A DNA stretch of 64,000 bases. Origin: Patiria pectinifera. Its lineage: Eukaryota > Echinodermata > Asteroidea > Valvatida > Asterinidae. Below, in pieces: positions 11,183-21,219 of the stretch. The notes beneath the pieces are model-generated. The model saw only the letters and a list, made by a program, of their open reading frames with translations. It had not been told where the DNA came from and ran no database searches. The stretch lies in the NCBI GenBank assembly GCA_029964075.1, contig CM057137.1, positions 1,116,001 to 1,180,000 on the forward strand. Direction: 5' to 3'. The position numbers and the translations under genes are program-made. Each line of letters opens with the position of its first letter. The first letter of the stretch is position 1.

Positions 11183-11641
11183 TCACTCCACTTTTGGTTG
11201 CCATCCTTTTGGCGCCAATTCAAGACTGTCAATGTCAAAGCCTGGACAGACAGAGCATCCAAACAGTGTCCATTCCCCAAGACACCTGCCATACTGCCAG
11301 TGATTGGAAGGAATCAACAACTGAGGGCGTTGGCCCTGTAAAACACCGGGACCAAGCACCCTAGTGTCCTGCAGGATACCGTCTGGAGATGCAGTCCGGA
11401 CCTCCACGGGATCCCCCGCGTAAAAGTGCCACAGTTCATCGCTACCGTGGATCCTATGCCACGCAGACCCTCTCTCCGCCGTCACCAGATAGTAAATGGC
11501 TGAACCTTGGGGAAGACCTGCTTCAGTCTTCAATTCTGAGCGGTAGGTTCTCCTGTAGAATCCACCTTCTGGGTGCGGTGATAGGTTTAGTTCTTGGATG
11601 ATGTCATCTGCAGTGATTTTACCGTTGTTGTGTGTCGCCAT
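11183..11641 (-). CDS. Cupin_5 (DUF985) domain protein, paralogue 1
   Basis: 152 aa from the ATG at 11641 (MATHNNGKITADD). Family hallmarks in order: HPEGGFYRRTYRS, SAIYYLV, WHRIHGSDELWHFYAGDPVEV in the metal-site strand region, LGEWTLFGC and PGFDIDSLELAPKGW. Length and order fit the Cupin_5 family (yeast YML079W-like), a double-stranded beta-helix fold usually found as a lone domain; its substrate is not established, so I assign no reaction. The frame stays open upstream to an ATG at 11971, and a hydrophobic stretch (LSSFLVLLSLFYMTFAIM) just before the chosen start could be a signal sequence if translation starts further up; I prefer the short form because it matches the family. The last codons contain a splice donor at the stop (see findings). 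A paralogue lies about 1.4 kb upstream in the same orientation. Confidence 0.9.
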   Translation of the reverse strand: MATHNNGKITADDIIQELNLSPHPEGGFYRRTYRSELKTEAGLPQGSAIYYLVTAERGSAWHRIHGSDELWHFYAGDPVEVRTASPDGILQDTRVLGPGVLQGQRPQLLIPSNHWQYGRCLGEWTLFGCSVCPGFDIDSLELAPKGWQPKVE

Positions 11642-13007
11642 GATCGCAAAAGTCATGTAGAACAGGCTCAAAAGTACAAGGAAGCTTGACAGTCGGTAGC
11701 CGACTGTGGTTGATTTCACAGCTTGATAATAATATGCGCGTGGCCCCGAGTGCGACAAGCAGGAGCATGTACATGGTATACACAATACTTTGTACGAATG
11801 CAAACCGAGCAAAATATACGCGATCATGTGTGCTTTTGGAAACGGCCACTGAGCCGCCCATAATGAGCTCAGCCGGTACAACTGGAGGCTAAAAGGTTGA
11901 GGATCACAATACTTTAACCCGTTGCTTCGTTGTGACACAGGAGACGGGGCGCTTGGGATCACGGAGGGCATACCCAGTCGGACTTGAGGACAAGTCGCTA
12001 TATATAGACAGTCGTGTTTTGTTGCCCCCCCCCCCGTATCGACTAGGATAGCATGTCACTATTTATCGTGTTGAAGTTTTTTTCTGGCCTTGAACAATTA
12101 TTGACTAATACGATTGTGGATGAACATTCATTGAGTGCCCAATGGGCGCTAGTATAGTAATCATGTGGTGCGCGCATAGAAAATATATTGTCAAATTATT
12201 GTTTTTCGAATAAGAAAATAGTTATGATGGAATACAAAACGGCAAGCCATGTGAAGAAAGCCCAGGACAGTTTATTGAAGTCGGTAACTGGTATGGACCT
12301 ACACATAATGTTGGGCCGAGGCGCTAGGCTCGAGGATGCACAAAGCGTCCCCGCAAGTTAGTGCAATACCGCACGCTACACGTTTATTTTGGGATGGTAT
12401 GTTGTGTGTATCTGTCCATACAGGGTGTCCCCCAAAAAATGCTCCACTCTTCTTTTTTTACAAATTCAAGCAAACCTGAATGTATACATTTTCTTATTAT
12501 GCATGGTAAGAATGCTATGTGTCTTGGTTGTTATCTACCAAAAAATTGGATCATACTATCAATCCACTAGGGACAGAAATGCTTAAATATGAACTCGCCT
12601 CCATTTGCCAACTGCGCTGGGGACTCAAATCACCAATTTTAAAATGTCGATTTTTGTCAAATTTTTTTTCAAAAATTCTACTTGGTATCTATTATGAAAG
12701 ACCAGTCATCAGTTGTTGTCAAGCAAACAAGAGAAAACAAACCAACCATGGCATTGTCCATTTATTGGACTTTGACTAATACCCATTTGTAAATCAACCA
12801 CACGTAACAATAATTGTGAACAATCAGCCATAGGTGAACAATTGTGTTTGCTTGACCACACGTAACAATAATATTGTAAATCAAACCACACGTAACAATA
12901 TTGTTCACCTTTTGGCTGATTGTTCACAATTGTGTGAACAATCTTTCTAGTGCAGACGTCTTATACTCGACCACTGAGCTTGCGGGATCGGTTGACACAT
13001 TTTATAC
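11642..13007. other. Spacer between the two cupin genes
   Basis: No independent gene. Contains the possible 5' extension and promoter of paralogue 1, a poly-C run near 12027, a fragment starting ACAGGGTGTCCCCCAAAA near 12420 that resembles the ends of other MITEs here, and the AACCACACGTAACAAT repeats at 12795-12945. Confidence 0.5.
12795..12945. repeat. Short repeat cluster with AACCACACGTAACAAT and inverted copies
   Basis: ACCACACGTAACAATA-type units occur at about 12798, 12856 and 12887. A GTGAACAATCAGCC motif near 12817 is matched by its inverted form GGCTGATTGTTCAC near 12913, so the segment can fold on itself. Probably a degenerate foldback element. Confidence 0.65.
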
Positions 13008-13547
13008 TTACTTATTTTGCTCAGTCGGTTGCCAACCTTTCGGCGCTATCTCGAAGTCTGCAAACTCGAATCCGGGATTGACTGTGCAACCGAACAGCGT
13101 CCACTCTCCCAGACACCTAGCCCTCTGCCAGTAATCGGCACGAATCAGAAACTGAGGCTCCTGATCTTGGAAAATATCCGGGCCAAAGATGGTCTTCTTC
13201 TGGAGAACTCCGTCTGGAGCCGCCGTCAGTACCTCGGCCGGATCTCCCGCGTAGAAATGCCACAGTTCGTTTTTTCCACGGATCCTGTGCCATACCAGTC
13301 CATCGCCTTTACTCATGACGTAATAGATGGCCGTGCCATGAGACTCGCCATCGCTGTTTTTGGACTCGGACCGATATGTTTCCCTGTAGAACCCCCCTTC
13401 GGGATGAGGCAGTAGCTGCAGTTTATTGATGATGTCTTGGGCGGTGGCATTATTTGTAGTAATGCTCAATAACCCCTCGCCGCCTTCGGATGGCATCTTG
13501 TTTCTCGGGGTTTGAACTGGAGGAGCGAGGAAAGTCTTGTAGAGCAT
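13008..13547 (-). CDS. Cupin_5 (DUF985) domain protein, paralogue 2
   Basis: 179 aa from the ATG at 13547; a second in-frame ATG at 13496 (MPSEGGEG) would give 162 aa. Before it, CTTTCCTCGCTCCTCCAG looks like a 3' splice site, so the first residues may be intronic and the shorter form real. Motifs match paralogue 1: LPHPEGGFYRETYRS, TAIYYVM, WHRIRGKNELWHFYAGDPAEV, CLGEWTLFGC, PGFEFADFEIAPKGWQP. By eye more than half the domain residues are identical to paralogue 1, so this is a tandem duplicate that has had time to diverge. The function is unknown at the level of substrate. Here too the sequence at the end of the frame (AATAAGTAAGT) contains a consensus donor at the stop codon. Confidence 0.9.
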   Translation of the reverse strand: MLYKTFLAPPVQTPRNKMPSEGGEGLLSITTNNATAQDIINKLQLLPHPEGGFYRETYRSESKNSDGESHGTAIYYVMSKGDGLVWHRIRGKNELWHFYAGDPAEVLTAAPDGVLQKKTIFGPDIFQDQEPQFLIRADYWQRARCLGEWTLFGCTVNPGFEFADFEIAPKGWQPTEQNK

Positions 13548-16500
13548 CCAAACTATCTATAGGCCTTTTCACACTACGAAAAATCGGAGTAATTGCAGAA
13601 CACCTCGCTACGCGTCAACAAGCGCCAACAAGCGTCAACGGTCGTCAACAAGTATCAACAAATTTTGTATATGCTTTTGAACATTAAAAGTAGCTTTAGG
13701 CCCTATATGGTAGAAAAAAGCAATAAAGAACATCAATTAAAGTTACAATTATTTTAAAACTTGGTTGTTTTTTTTTTTTAACTGTGGCTGTGTTTCCCGT
13801 TCTAAACCATAGAGCAAGGACATGTCATGCATGTCATACAGGAACAAGCGATATGGTTACGTAACAGCCATTATACACTTGTATGCACAATATATCAGGG
13901 ACGCTCGATATTATTATCACGCGTTATACAACACCTGAATAAATCCCCGTCATCTGATTGGTGGATCGTTGATCACATGTCATTGAATTATTCGTACCAA
14001 TGCACGGCGTGCGCGTGGCGCGCAGCGCACAGTACAATCACTGTGAATAAGAAGTACCATTGCACTGTCACTAGCACTGCACATGTTGCCGATGGTGGCG
14101 CTGTGGTGTTTAAATTGGCAATAAAAGTTCTGAACTTATTGAACTGTTTGAGTTCTAAACTTAGGCCAAAAAAAAGCTCTGGTTTCTGGTATGGAGCTTG
14201 CCCAAAAAGTGGTGCGGCGACGCGGCTTTTTTTTTTTTTTACCTGATTTTTTTGCTTCAAATGTCGGCTGATGACTGCAAATGGTGCCCGACTAAACTTA
14301 GTGCAAATATATGGGAGTCCAGAGAGGCCACATAAAGCTTATTCTTGATCATAAACCCCTCTAAAAACACGTTAAGATTGTGCAGCAGCAGGATTCCAGT
14401 CAAACCAGTGAGTTTGGCGGTTTTGAGACATCATCTTTCATTGAAAAAAAAACTGTTTCATTTTGCCGACGCGCATGGCTACGGCGACGCGCGCGCATAC
14501 CAGAAACCGGAGACTTTTTTTGGCCTATAATGGCCTTATCATTAGCCTTTTATCAATATCATGAACAGTAATTCAAATTTAAATCAAAACTTCAGAAATC
14601 CAATGCAAAGCTAATTAGCTTTGTTGGAAAGTGTAAATATCTGGGAATATTGGTGTTTGAAGAGTGACTGGTGTTAAAATTGAAATCTCAAAAAATGATC
14701 TATTAGGATATTTAAAGCAGCGTCCCCCCTCAAGAAATAAACAGGAACCGCCTGAATCGACGTCTAAACCGTCTTAAACCGTCTTGAAAATAACTGTTTT
14801 GTTTTTCAGCTTCGTTTTATGAAGCTACCGTACCGCCGGGGGTCACTGCCAAGGTCGACATAATATTGCACCGAAGAGGGCACTATATTGTCTGTTAGTG
14901 GCAGTTAGATTATTTATTTTTCTGTTGCCGCTTTATAAATTATAGCTCATCATTCCACTTCAAATAAAACGTAGGGACACAAAAACTTCAGTCAAGGCTT
15001 TCTTTCAATACAAAACTGATGGCCCACTGGCAATACATGGTCGCGGGGGGGGGGGGGAAGGCCGGGGGAGGGGCTTGCATATCTGCATGTAATTGTGCAA
15101 ATGAGGGTAAGATATATCGCACACGCATTTTGATAGTTAGGAGAGAAAAATCGTCTGTGGTTGTTTTTTAATCATAAAATCCATCGTGAAGTATTAAAAT
15201 TGGAAGTCCGGTTTTCCTTAGGAAAGAAAACAAAAGACGACTTGAACCCTTCCTCCATGCTGCGCTTGAACAAAGCATAGCCAACGGGATGTTTTTCTAA
15301 CCCGTACCACCGCGCCTCATGATTGTCACATGCACAGCTGACCGAAGTCTGAAAACCTGTAGCACACTGGTGCAAATTGACTGGCCGAATCTGTAAACAG
15401 AATACCCGACCATCATGCAAAAATTGCTGGCCATGACGTGCGCACTCTATGGGCTTGTCGTGTTTTTATAGTGAAACTGAATTGAAAGCCGGCCGGCTGC
15501 GCTGCAGCCGCGCCTTATTTTGTCAGATCGATTTCAGAGCTCAACCTGTGAGGACGTCTGGCATTAATTGCATCGGTTGAAGATTATATCTGTATATAAT
15601 TCTAGTTCTACGTCTGCTTCTTTATTGCATAAACTTATGCATTTTAAGGTGAGTTGAGAACACGTTTCGCAAAATGTAAATAGGCTGCCTGCTGCCTACA
15701 ACATAAACAAGTTGGTAGAGCAACCTTAGTATAAAGAAATTGTGTTTGTTCTTTTTTGGGGGTCATGTTTGTCAAGCCTACATGTGGGATATGGTCTAGG
15801 CCCGGCCCTAGAATATTTCTAACAATTTTGACATGTTCAAATTGAGCTGCTCAATGCTGCTGAAGGCCAGGGTGACTGCTGTACATGTAGGGCAGTGGGA
15901 TTTTGGAAAGAATTTTGCATCCTGACGCCACTTTTTTCATCGTAAACAAAATCTCAGTGAAAGTCAGTCATCATTGCAAAAATGTTGAACAGACATGAAT
16001 CTGGAACTGAGAAACATTTCCATTTTTGTTAGAAAATACTGAAAAATTAACTCAACTCTCCATAATACATGTAATACTATAGACTTTGTATTCAACCAAA
16101 GACCTTGAAGTGACGTCTGGATACAGGCCTATTCTTTCCGAAATTAAAGAACCTGTGTTTTGTTATGATTGTCACTTCCAAAAATGAGGGTTGCAATGTT
16201 TGTTCTTTCCTCCACAGTTACCAGAGGCATTAATTAAAATGAGTGGACCCAGTGAAGAATCGTTATCAGTGGTCTTAGTCTCTCTTGAGCTGGATGGTCT
16301 CCAGGATTAACCTACTCAAAGGCTGCAAATATTGAAAGAAAACTAGGTAGGCCCTAGGTCATGTAAGTCTAGTTCTTCAACTTCCTACCTCTAACGTTAA
16401 ACGTTACGGTTAAGACTAGAAAGCACCTTTTGGAAATTGGAGGGCGTCCTAACGTTAGGTCTTTGCCAGCTCAGTTGTGTTCCAACTTGGGAACACCAGA

Positions 16501-16815
16501 ATTAAAACACATTCCCAGATCAGAATTTGGCCCCAGCATAATAAATGGTCTGACATATGTGTTTGTGCCCAATGTAAAATAGTCATGACCACTGATGACT
16601 TAGAAATTAGATTTGCACCCGGACATGGAATAGTGTCAACATTACAGTTGGGTGTCATTTTTGGTTGGGCACAAGCAACTCACACTCACAGACAAGGGGA
16701 AGTTCCTTATTAAAACTAAAAGCCTTATTATTCTAATGATCTGTTAATAATTCTTCCCAATCTTCCAGGAATTTTTGTTCAGCAGAAAATACTACCATCA
16801 CAATCCAATTCCATC
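13548..16815. other. Gene-poor region between cupin genes and HAD phosphatase
   Basis: No coding sequence recognised; reading frames are short and compositionally random. It includes a short tandem array (13606-13672), poly-T and poly-G runs (near 14227 and 15044), and two sequences near 14165 and 14502 that share a GGCCAAAAAAA/CCAGAAACC-type motif in opposite orientation. The right end should hold the promoter of the plus-strand HAD gene; a plus-strand segment near 16477-16713 is open but resembles nothing known to me. Confidence 0.55.
13606..13672 (+). repeat. Short tandem array of CGTCAACAAG-like units
   Basis: Units such as GCGTCAACAA, GCGCCAACAA, GCGTCAACGG, TCGTCAACAA and GTATCAACAA follow each other with a period of about 10-12 bases, upstream of cupin paralogue 2. 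Confidence 0.7.
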
Positions 16816-18673
16816 ATGCCTTCAATATCGACCCGTTTCGCCAAACTGTCAACGTCTGTGTCCTCAGCAGTGAGACGGAAGGTGGATTGTTGGAGGAGGG
16901 GCGGAGATAAGAGGGTGGTTATATTTGACAAAGATGGCACACTCGTAAACATCCACGCGCAATGGGCACCATGGATCAGGAATGTTGTATCAAGGTAGGC
17001 GCTTAGAAAAAAAATCCTATCTACGCCTTATAAAAATTTTTTTTTTCAAACTATTCTTTGTATTGAGATGTTAATAATTTCTTATTACTTCCTCTCTGTG
17101 CAGCATTGAAGCCAAGACAGATTTGACCATCTCTACCCAAGCTTTCTCGGAACTTTCCTTCGATGATGAAACCGGGAAAGTTCTACCTGGTATCCTTGGC
17201 GAGGGAACCATGGAGATGATTAAAGACTGCCTGTCCTCTATACTACAGAAAGAGGGCGCTATTTCTCGCAGCGAGGCCGGCCAGGTCGTTGACGCATGCC
17301 TGGAGGAATGTAGCTCCCTCAAGTCCGGAGTGATCCAACCAATTGGAGACGTGGGTGAACTTTTCCGCAGACTCAAACGAAGAGGCTATCAAATTGCCAT
17401 CAACACGTCGGACAGTCGCGAGGTCACGGTGAGAACTCTGCACATGCTCGGTGTCTCGCAACTCGTCGACGCTGTGGTATGCGGGGACGATGATTGGATG
17501 ATTGTCAAACCGCATCCGGTGTCGGCTTTCACCATCTGCGCTGGACTCGGTGTGCAGCCCAAGAACGCTATCATGATTGGGGACTCGCCATGTGATGTTC
17601 AGCTAGGAACTAATGCAAAACTTGGCTGTGCAATAGGTGAGAAATATTGTCTGTAATTCCACCTTTAGTTCCTTTTCTGCCCAAAATCACCCTGCCTGTT
17701 ACCCCCAATACCGCCCTAAATTGCCCCTGTACTTTTGGTTTTATGGACTCGCCAGAGAATGACTATACAACACAATACAATGTAGTTGAGTTGCTACAGT
17801 GGAACACCTTTATAACAAGGTCCTTGGGACTTTACAATTTACCTTGTTATAACAGGTACCTTGTAAAATGCTGGAAAAACCAAGAAAAACAAAATAGTAA
17901 CAAAATTTGGACTGAAAAAAATGATAAATTTTTTACCAACATCCTAGTAAGGTTTTTCGTAAAAAATCGGTAGTTTTATTTTTCGATGTTTGCAAATGTT
18001 GTATATTCCCTTTAACAGGAATGGAAAACCTAAAATTGTCCTTGTCATAAAATTTAAGCAGGATTTGTATTAACAGTGCTCTTCTTATCAAAGTTCGACT
18101 GTAAAAGGTTTTAACAAAACACAAGGAAAGTTGTTTTGCTGGGTTACTCCCTGTACCGCTGGAATTTGAAACTGCCTGACCACTATAAGTTTATTGCTTC
18201 TTCAGGAAATTAAAAAATGTAATCCGATGCAGTCAAGGTGCTTATGTGTTACAGTGCCCAGTCCTTCTGATTTGAGACGTGCGATCACACCCCCACGCCA
18301 TCGCACACCTAAAAGCTCATCGAGAAGTGTGAATAATTGCACGCCTGAATTTCCCAGAACCACAGAATCACACACCTAGAAAATAACATACCTAGAAAAA
18401 CCACACGCCTAGAAAAATCCAGGTGTGCCTTTTTCCACACGCTTGTGATTTTATTAATTTCAAATTCCACTTCTTTTATTTTCTTCAGGCGTGCTGACTG
18501 GTATTGCTCCAAGAAAAGCTTTGGAAGCCGATGGTCATCTTGTGGTTCAGGATGTTACAGAAGCTGTCGATTTGATCCTGTCAAACACAGATCTAAAACG
18601 GACTTCAAAATCAGCCAGTACTCCATGCAACCAGCAATGCCCTGTGGTTTTGCCCCAAACAATGCAATGTTAA
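16816..18673 (+). CDS. HAD-superfamily hydrolase, phosphoglycolate-phosphatase-like
   Basis: Three exons: 16816-16994, 17104-17636 and 18489-18673, giving 298 aa. HAD motifs are complete: motif I FDKDGTLV with nucleophile D38 and D40, motif II INTSD (T161/S162), motif III lysine K195 in IVKPHP, and motif IV GDSPCD with D220. The helical insert between motifs I and II is of the type 1 cap kind seen in phosphoglycolate phosphatases and related enzymes. Family members remove phosphate from small metabolites using Mg2+; the exact substrate cannot be read here. The first 30 residues are rich in Ser, Arg and Lys with almost no acids, consistent with a mitochondrial presequence (inference). The C-terminal exon adds the GIAPRKALEADGHLVVQDV segment that ends HAD_2 domains, plus a Ser/Cys-rich tail. 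Intron 2 carries a repeat copy and the 3' UTR carries a MITE. Confidence 0.88.
17867..18015 (-). mobile_element. MITE family 2, internally deleted copy in HAD intron 2
   Basis: Ends GTTGTATATTCCCTTTAA, the reverse complement of the left end of the element at 19971. Its other part (AAAATGCTGGAAAAACCAAG) is the reverse complement of a sequence near the right part of that element. It is therefore an inverted, internally shortened relative. Confidence 0.8.
18280..18440 (+). repeat. Degenerate ACACGCCTAGAAAA tandem units
   Basis: Units like CACACCTAAAAGC, CACACCTAGAAAAT, CATACCTAGAAAAA and CACGCCTAGAAAAA recur in HAD intron 2 shortly before exon 3; an inverted AGGTGTGC follows. Looks like a small simple-repeat expansion. 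Confidence 0.65.
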
Positions 18674-18699
18674 AACACATTTTATTGTGTATAATAGAG

Positions 18700-18917
18700 C
18701 AAGGGCGGATCCAGAACACAATTTTTGGGGGGCCCCAAATTCTTTTGGTCCCCCTAAAAAGTAAAAAAAAAAATACGGTTGGGGGGGGGGCTTAAGAGCC
18801 CCGAAAAATTTTTTTTTTTTGGATATGCTGTGGTGCGATCTGAGGACCACTTGACCCAAGTTTTTAGTTTTTTTTTGAAAGAAAGATGGTGTTGCCTGCC
18901 CCTGTTTTATTGCATCA

Positions 18918-18951
<34 letters not shown>

Positions 18952-18994
18952 GTTTTTGGGGGGCCAGGGCCCCTCCTGCCTCCCTCCGCCCTTG
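18700..18994 (+). mobile_element. hAT-like MITE in the HAD 3' UTR
   Basis: Starts CAAGGGCGGATCC and ends with the inverted TCCGCCCTTG, with poly-G, poly-A and GGGGCC-rich interior. It is flanked by TAATAGAG (18692-18699) and TTATAGAG (18995-19002), an 8-bp near-identical duplication as left by hAT-type transposases. It begins 26 bp after the HAD stop, so it is likely part of the transcript. Confidence 0.82.
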
Positions 18995-19002
18995 TTATAG
19001 AG

Positions 19003-21219
19003 TTGGTTGATTTGTTTTTCAACCCGAAAGTCTGTGTATAATTTAAAAGTCTGTGTTACTTCTTGTTTATTTTAAAATTGGCTGAAGTGTTTTTGTTGTG
19101 TGTGAAAATACTAACCCAAATTACCCTGAAATGTTCTTTAAATCCAAAACTTGGTTTTGCATTTTTGAAGGAATTGGATGAATGGCTTGCCATTTTTACT
19201 GCAAGGAGTCCTGCAATTACCTGATTTTAGGTTTTTTTTCAAATTGTAAATAACATAGTGGCACCATACATGTTTCTAGCAAAACTACCCAGGATTTATT
19301 TTTAAGAGTAATTTTATGTGTGTACAATATATTTAAATTTTAGTAATGAATACAAGAGTTTATATGACAGTTGAACGTTTTTAAAAGATATCTGGTGGAA
19401 GAATTTTGTCAAGACTTATATTTATTGATGGTCGTATTATATGGTAATGTATTTTAGTACTGTGTGTAAATTTGGGCTGATTTTGGATGGCCATTTCAAA
19501 GGGAGATGTATAAATGTGTGTGTTAGGGTGACAAGATGAGAATGGGTCTCAAAAATCTTCAAGGATTGACAGTCAAAACAAACTTACAACACAGGAATGT
19601 GCCACTAATTGAAAGGCTACTTTCAAATATGTTTATCACCTACAGGCAATAAATGCATACAATTAGTTCTCACATTTTTTAATCCACAATATATTTATAT
19701 AAATCTATACAAACATGTACATGTACCTGTAACATGCAAACTAGACATCTAGCAAAAAAGCAGCCACCCTGTGTATTGGGTGAATCTATACTGGTTTTAA
19801 ATATAGTTTAAAGTTAAATATATATTTTTCTGCATTGTTGGGTTTGTGAAATTTAAAAAAAATAATAGTTGTGTGTTAAGCTTACTGTATCAGTGAGTCT
19901 CATGTAAAATACAATATGGCAATTTGAATGCAAAAAAATGACGTCTACATTTGCATTTTTTTCTCTGTTCTTTAAAGGGAATATACAACATTTGCAAACA
20001 TCGAAAAACAAAACAACCAAATTTTACCAAATACCTTACTAGGATGTTGGTAAATTTGACAGTCTAAAGCATCCTGTAAAATTATGGCACCTGGTGTGAA
20101 GTCATTTTCAAGAAAATGGTATTTTTGTATAAATTTCCAACAGTGGTCGGCCGACCACCGTTGGAAAAACCTAACTATTTTTCAACTACTGCTCCAAATT
20201 TACCATTTTGTTTCAGTCCAAATTTTGTTTGCTATTGGTTACACGATCATGAACGGCTGCAGGCCAGCTAGACTGGTTCCCTTACCTTACAATTTTCCGG
20301 CATCTATAAATTGATCCATTTCATCTTTAGTGGAGTCGGGGAACCAGACTACTTGAACATTTTTGGTTTTTCTTGGTTTTTCCAGCATTTTCGAACCCAA
20401 AACTTCAAACATGTCAGTTAAAAAATATTTGAGCTATTATACTAACCCCTCAAATAGTTCATTTCTGAAAATTACAGCAAAAGCCAATGATGTACATTCC
20501 CTTTAAAGGTGTCCTATTCATACAGAAAGTCAAGTACAAAGGACAATGTACATAGACATTAAGGAAGTGCAGGGATGTCTGTTTTCCGGCTGGCCTATTC
20601 CCACCTTGAATAGCAATACATGTAAAACAAATAATAGACTTGCCACAGTCCCTAACAGCTTCACAGTCATGGACATAGCAAACAATGGACTCTTCCATTT
20701 CCCCATGGGTAAATTGACAAAGGTCAAGGTCACACGCCCTAGGAGTGCAGATAACACATTATTGAATTTCATTACTTAACTAGTTGCAGATGAACACATT
20801 GATACTTCAACAATTTTCACTGAAACAATTTGCATCTGAAGTTGTTTTCTGAAAGAATCAGTTTCTAAGGGCTGGATCAATTTTGCAATGACAGCAGGAT
20901 GCATACCTCACAAAAACGCCCCCCAAAAAAATTGTGGGTTTTTTTTGGGGGGGGGGGGGGTTAAACTAGTGTATAAATGGTTCACATACAGGCCTACCCC
21001 TTTTTCTATTCCATTCAATGTATACCAGTTCTCTATAAACAAAACGTTTCAGGCTACAATTATCAGACTTTGGTGATGATGTTGGGCACAACTCTGCCGC
21101 TTCTTGGAGTTCCTCATTGTAACTTCATCATCAACTTGTCTCAACCGATGACACCAAAAGAACCCACAGAAAAAAATTGTGGAAGGTTATCGCCACATTG
21201 GCAAGCATCGTTAGGTAGT
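19003..21219. other. Convergent intergenic region HAD / VHL
   Basis: Mostly AT-rich sequence presumed to include the HAD 3' UTR (AATAAA at 19648-19653 is one candidate end signal) and the VHL 3' UTR. Holds the complete family-2 element at 19971-20507 and a poly-G run near 20946. No gene recognised. Confidence 0.55.
19971..20507 (+). mobile_element. MITE family 2, full-length copy (about 537 bp)
   Basis: Left end TTTAAAGGGAATATACAACA; right end ATGATGTACATTCCCTTTAA, the approximate reverse complement. The outer four to eight bases include TTTAAA, so a TTAA target is possible. The interior has no transposase frame. A shortened inverted copy lies about 2 kb to the left in HAD intron 2. Confidence 0.82.
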
